A DNA stretch of 7,309 bases from Flavobacteriales bacterium UBA2619 (GTDB lineage: Bacteria > Bacteroidota > Bacteroidia > Flavobacteriales_D > Sanyastnellaceae): NCBI GenBank assembly GCA_002339135.1, contig DDJR01000055.1, positions 1 to 7,309 on the forward strand, read 5' to 3'. The stretch's first letter is position 1, and each line of letters opens with the position of its first letter. Of the stretch, positions 5,415 through 7,309 are shown in pieces. A model generated the notes under the pieces. The model ran no database searches, had not been told where the DNA came from, and saw only the letters and a program-made list of their open reading frames with translations. The position numbers were made by a program, and so were the translations under genes.

Positions 5415-6362
5415 ATGGACATCTCCATCGTGATCCCGCTTTTCAATGAAGCTGAAAGTTTGCCTGAGTTAATGGAATGGATTAACAGGGTTCTCAACAA
5501 AAGAAAATTTGAAGTCGTCTTTGTCGATGATGGTTCAAAAGATGAGTCCTGGTCTGTGATTGAAAAGTTGCAAATGAACTATCCAGGTAAAGTCAAAGGT
5601 CTCAGGTTTGCAAGGAATTATGGAAAAAGCGCGGGTCTCCAAAAGGGTTTTGAGACTGCCATAGGTGCAGTCGTGTTCACTATGGATGCTGACTTGCAGG
5701 ACAGTCCAGATGAGATTTTGGTGATGGAGAAACTTCTTCATGAAGGGGGGTATGACCTGATCAGTGGTTGGAAAAAGAAGCGACACGACCCTCTGTCAAA
5801 AACCATTCCAACCAAATTGTACAATTGGATGACTCGCAGGGTAAGTGGGATTGATCTCAACGATTTCAACTGTGGTTTAAAATGCTACAAAAACAATGTA
5901 GTGAAGGCCATTGAGGTTCAAGGGGAGATGCACCGTTATATACCACTCCTTGCAAAAGCAGCGGGATTTGATAAAATTGGTGAACATGTCGTTTCTCACA
6001 AAGCAAGAAAATACGGGGTCACCAAGTTTGGACTTGAGAGGTTCACAAATGGCATGCTTGATTTGTTGACGATCGCTTTTGTTCAACGCTTTGGTCGAAA
6101 GCCTATGCATTTGTTTGGACTGTTGGGTCTCTTAACTTTCCTAGTCAGTTCTGGTCTTTTCACAGCGATTGCAGGCTATAAACTTTATGCAATAAACTTT
6201 GCTTTGGAAGCAAAAAACATCACCGAAATTTCAGCGTTTTATCTAGCCTTAACAGGAATGATTTTAGGTTCTCAATTGTTTTTAGCAGGCTTTATTGCTG
6301 AAATGGTGTCCAGAAATAGTCCTGCAAGAAAAGAATACAGAATTTCAGAGCAAATCAATTAA
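5415..6362 (+). CDS. GT2 family glycosyltransferase, DPM1/ArnC/GtrB-like, with two C-terminal membrane helices
   Basis: 315 residues. Enzymes of this group move a sugar from a nucleotide donor to polyprenyl phosphate on the cytoplasmic face of the inner membrane. The GT-A catalytic domain spans about 1-225: ISIVIPLFNEAESL at the start; VVFVDDGSKDES with Asp38-Asp39 binding the nucleotide; FARNYGKSAGLQKGFE (65-80); FTMDADLQDSP with the metal-binding DxD at Asp91 and Asp93; and DFNCGLKCYK (150-159) and GEMHRYIPLLA (170-180), which are typical acceptor-side motifs. HKARKYGVTKFGLERF (195-210) matches the conserved R-x-x-G-x-[ST]K-[FY] segment before the membrane. Two helices follow at about 231-257 and 272-297, as in GtrB and ArnC. 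The start is five bases after the DUF4199 stop. The sugar and final acceptor cannot be read from the sequence. The gene ends nine bases from the mnmA stop on the other strand. Confidence 0.92.
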   Translation: MDISIVIPLFNEAESLPELMEWINRVLNKRKFEVVFVDDGSKDESWSVIEKLQMNYPGKVKGLRFARNYGKSAGLQKGFETAIGAVVFTMDADLQDSPDEILVMEKLLHEGGYDLISGWKKKRHDPLSKTIPTKLYNWMTRRVSGIDLNDFNCGLKCYKNNVVKAIEVQGEMHRYIPLLAKAAGFDKIGEHVVSHKARKYGVTKFGLERFTNGMLDLLTIAFVQRFGRKPMHLFGLLGLLTFLVSSGLFTAIAGYKLYAINFALEAKNITEISAFYLALTGMILGSQLFLAGFIAEMVSRNSPARKEYRISEQIN

Positions 6363-6371
6363 AACAAACAA

Positions 6372-7309
6372 TTAGGTTTTTATGGGCCCTGAAGCGACAA
6401 GTTTATTTCCTTCATAGAGTGTGGCGAATTGACCTGCTGCAATTCCTTTTTGAGGTGTGTCAAAGTAGAGCGTTAATCCCTTCTCTGACATCTGAACGTA
6501 GCCTTTTTGTAGGGGTTGTCTGTATCTAAATCGAAGCAGATATGATTTTGTATCTCCGATGTTCATTTTGTGTGATGGGAGCACCCAGTGCACATCATTA
6601 GAAGCAATGAGTAAAGCACTTCTCATGAGTCCAGGGTGATTTTCTCCTTGACCGACATAGACCGTATTCGTCATAACGTCGGTTCCCAGGACATAGAGTG
6701 GCTCGGGTTTACCGCCCACATGGAGTCCTTTTCTTTGTCCTACAGTGAAGAAATGAGCTCCTTGATGCTGCCCTACGATGGAACCCATCTCTGAGGTTAA
6801 CGTATGCGGTTCTGTGACGTCCTTTTCAGTTGAGGTGAAGGTCGAATGCTTGTCAGATATTTCAACAATGTCACCAGGTTTCACGCTCAGTTTTTGCTGC
6901 AAGAAATCAGGCAACCTCACTTTGCCGATAAAGCACAATCCTTGGCTGTCTTTTTTCCCCGCGGTATGGATGCCAGCACTTTTTGCGACTCCTCTCAAAT
7001 CAGGCTTCAGCATCTTGCCAATGGGGAAAAGGGCATGTTGAAGTTGGTGTTGAGTGAGTTGACATAGAAAATAGCTTTGATCTTTCAAAGAGTCTTTTCC
7101 TGCTAAAAGTCTTTGAATTTTATTACCATCAATTATTACTTCTTCTTTTCTGCAATAATGTCCAGTTGCTACAAAATCTGCACCAAGTTCAATTGCTTTT
7201 TTTAAAAACAAATCAAATTTTATTTCTCTATTACAAAGAATATCTGGGTTGGGTGTTCTTCCTTGCTCATATTCATTAAACATATATTTAATGATCTTTT
7301 CATTATACT
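6372..7309 (-). CDS. mnmA: tRNA-specific 2-thiouridylase MnmA, 5' end cut by window edge
   Basis: About 311 residues are visible; the reading frame is open to the right edge, and YNEKIIKYMFNEYEQGRT matches internal MnmA sequence, so the ATG at 7281-7283 is not the start. MnmA uses ATP and a persulfide to thiolate U34 in tRNAs for Lys, Glu and Gln. The missing part would hold the SGGVDSS PP-loop. Visible markers are GRTPNPDILCN with the first catalytic cysteine, ATGHYCR, KDSLKDQSYFL, KKDSQGLCFIGK with the second cysteine 100 residues after the first, and GAHFFTVGQRKGL. The C-terminal beta-barrel continues to the stop, ending AAGQFATLYEGNKLVASG. Between GDIVEI and GSIVGQHQG there is an insert of roughly 20 polar residues (DKHSTFTSTEKDVTEPHTLTSEM, lightly conserved in type) compared with the E. 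coli protein; inserts here also occur in other Bacteroidota. The gene converges on the glycosyltransferase gene. Confidence 0.94.
   Translation of the reverse strand, partial: YNEKIIKYMFNEYEQGRTPNPDILCNREIKFDLFLKKAIELGADFVATGHYCRKEEVIIDGNKIQRLLAGKDSLKDQSYFLCQLTQHQLQHALFPIGKMLKPDLRGVAKSAGIHTAGKKDSQGLCFIGKVRLPDFLQQKLSVKPGDIVEISDKHSTFTSTEKDVTEPHTLTSEMGSIVGQHQGAHFFTVGQRKGLHVGGKPEPLYVLGTDVMTNTVYVGQGENHPGLMRSALLIASNDVHWVLPSHKMNIGDTKSYLLRFRYRQPLQKGYVQMSEKGLTLYFDTPQKGIAAGQFATLYEGNKLVASGPIKT

Noticed and set aside
7281..7283. ATG as the start of mnmA
   Set aside because: The frame stays open to the window edge with MnmA-like residues, and a protein starting here would lack the ATP-binding half.

Overview
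The window looks like chromosomal housekeeping sequence from a marine-type member of the Bacteroidota, probably Flavobacteriales or a close relative. The reasons are: the YidC N-terminus (MDKNTIIGFVLM) is of the Bacteroidota type; a DUF4199 membrane protein sits directly before a DPM1-like glycosyltransferase; a DUF2520 Rossmann protein overlaps a KdsC-type phosphatase; there are almost no Shine-Dalgarno sequences; and the SRP RNA gene has a perfect TAnnTTTG -7 box. GC content looks moderate to low. I see no mobile element, prophage, CRISPR array, tRNA or rRNA.

Layout. Positions 1-4841 read on the minus strand. In transcription order they hold: an SRP RNA gene (4841-4745); a long-form biotin carboxylase (4690-3173); then a tightly packed set of four genes, namely an ERI-1/KapD-like DEDDh exonuclease (3079-2528), an unrecognised six-helix membrane protein (2528-1578), a DUF2520 Rossmann protein (1581-784) and a KdsC-like HAD phosphatase (787-269); and finally the start of yidC (221 to beyond the left edge). 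The four packed genes overlap by 1, 4 and 4 bases (TAATG, ATGA, ATGA), so they are very likely one transcript with coupled translation. On the plus strand, a DUF4199 protein (4873-5409) and a GT2 glycosyltransferase (5415-6362) form a two-gene operon. The tRNA 2-thiouridylase gene mnmA (minus strand, 6372 to beyond the right edge) converges on the glycosyltransferase gene with 9 bases between the stop codons.

How the genes relate. Several products act at the cell envelope: YidC inserts membrane proteins, the SRP RNA guides nascent membrane proteins to the membrane, KdsC would supply KDO for lipopolysaccharide, the GT2 enzyme would glycosylate a polyprenyl-phosphate carrier, and there are two small membrane proteins of unknown role. 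Biotin carboxylase (acyl-CoA carboxylation), MnmA (tRNA wobble uridine thiolation) and the exonuclease are general metabolism or RNA processing.

The most interesting non-coding feature is at 4844-4870. It is a near-perfect inverted repeat that carries a Bacteroidota -7 box on each strand and fires outwards into the SRP RNA on one side and the DUF4199 gene on the other. The plus-strand box is only five bases from the ATG, which predicts a leaderless or nearly leaderless mRNA. I did not find a clearly new multi-gene system. The best candidate for undescribed biology is the membrane protein at 1578-2528.
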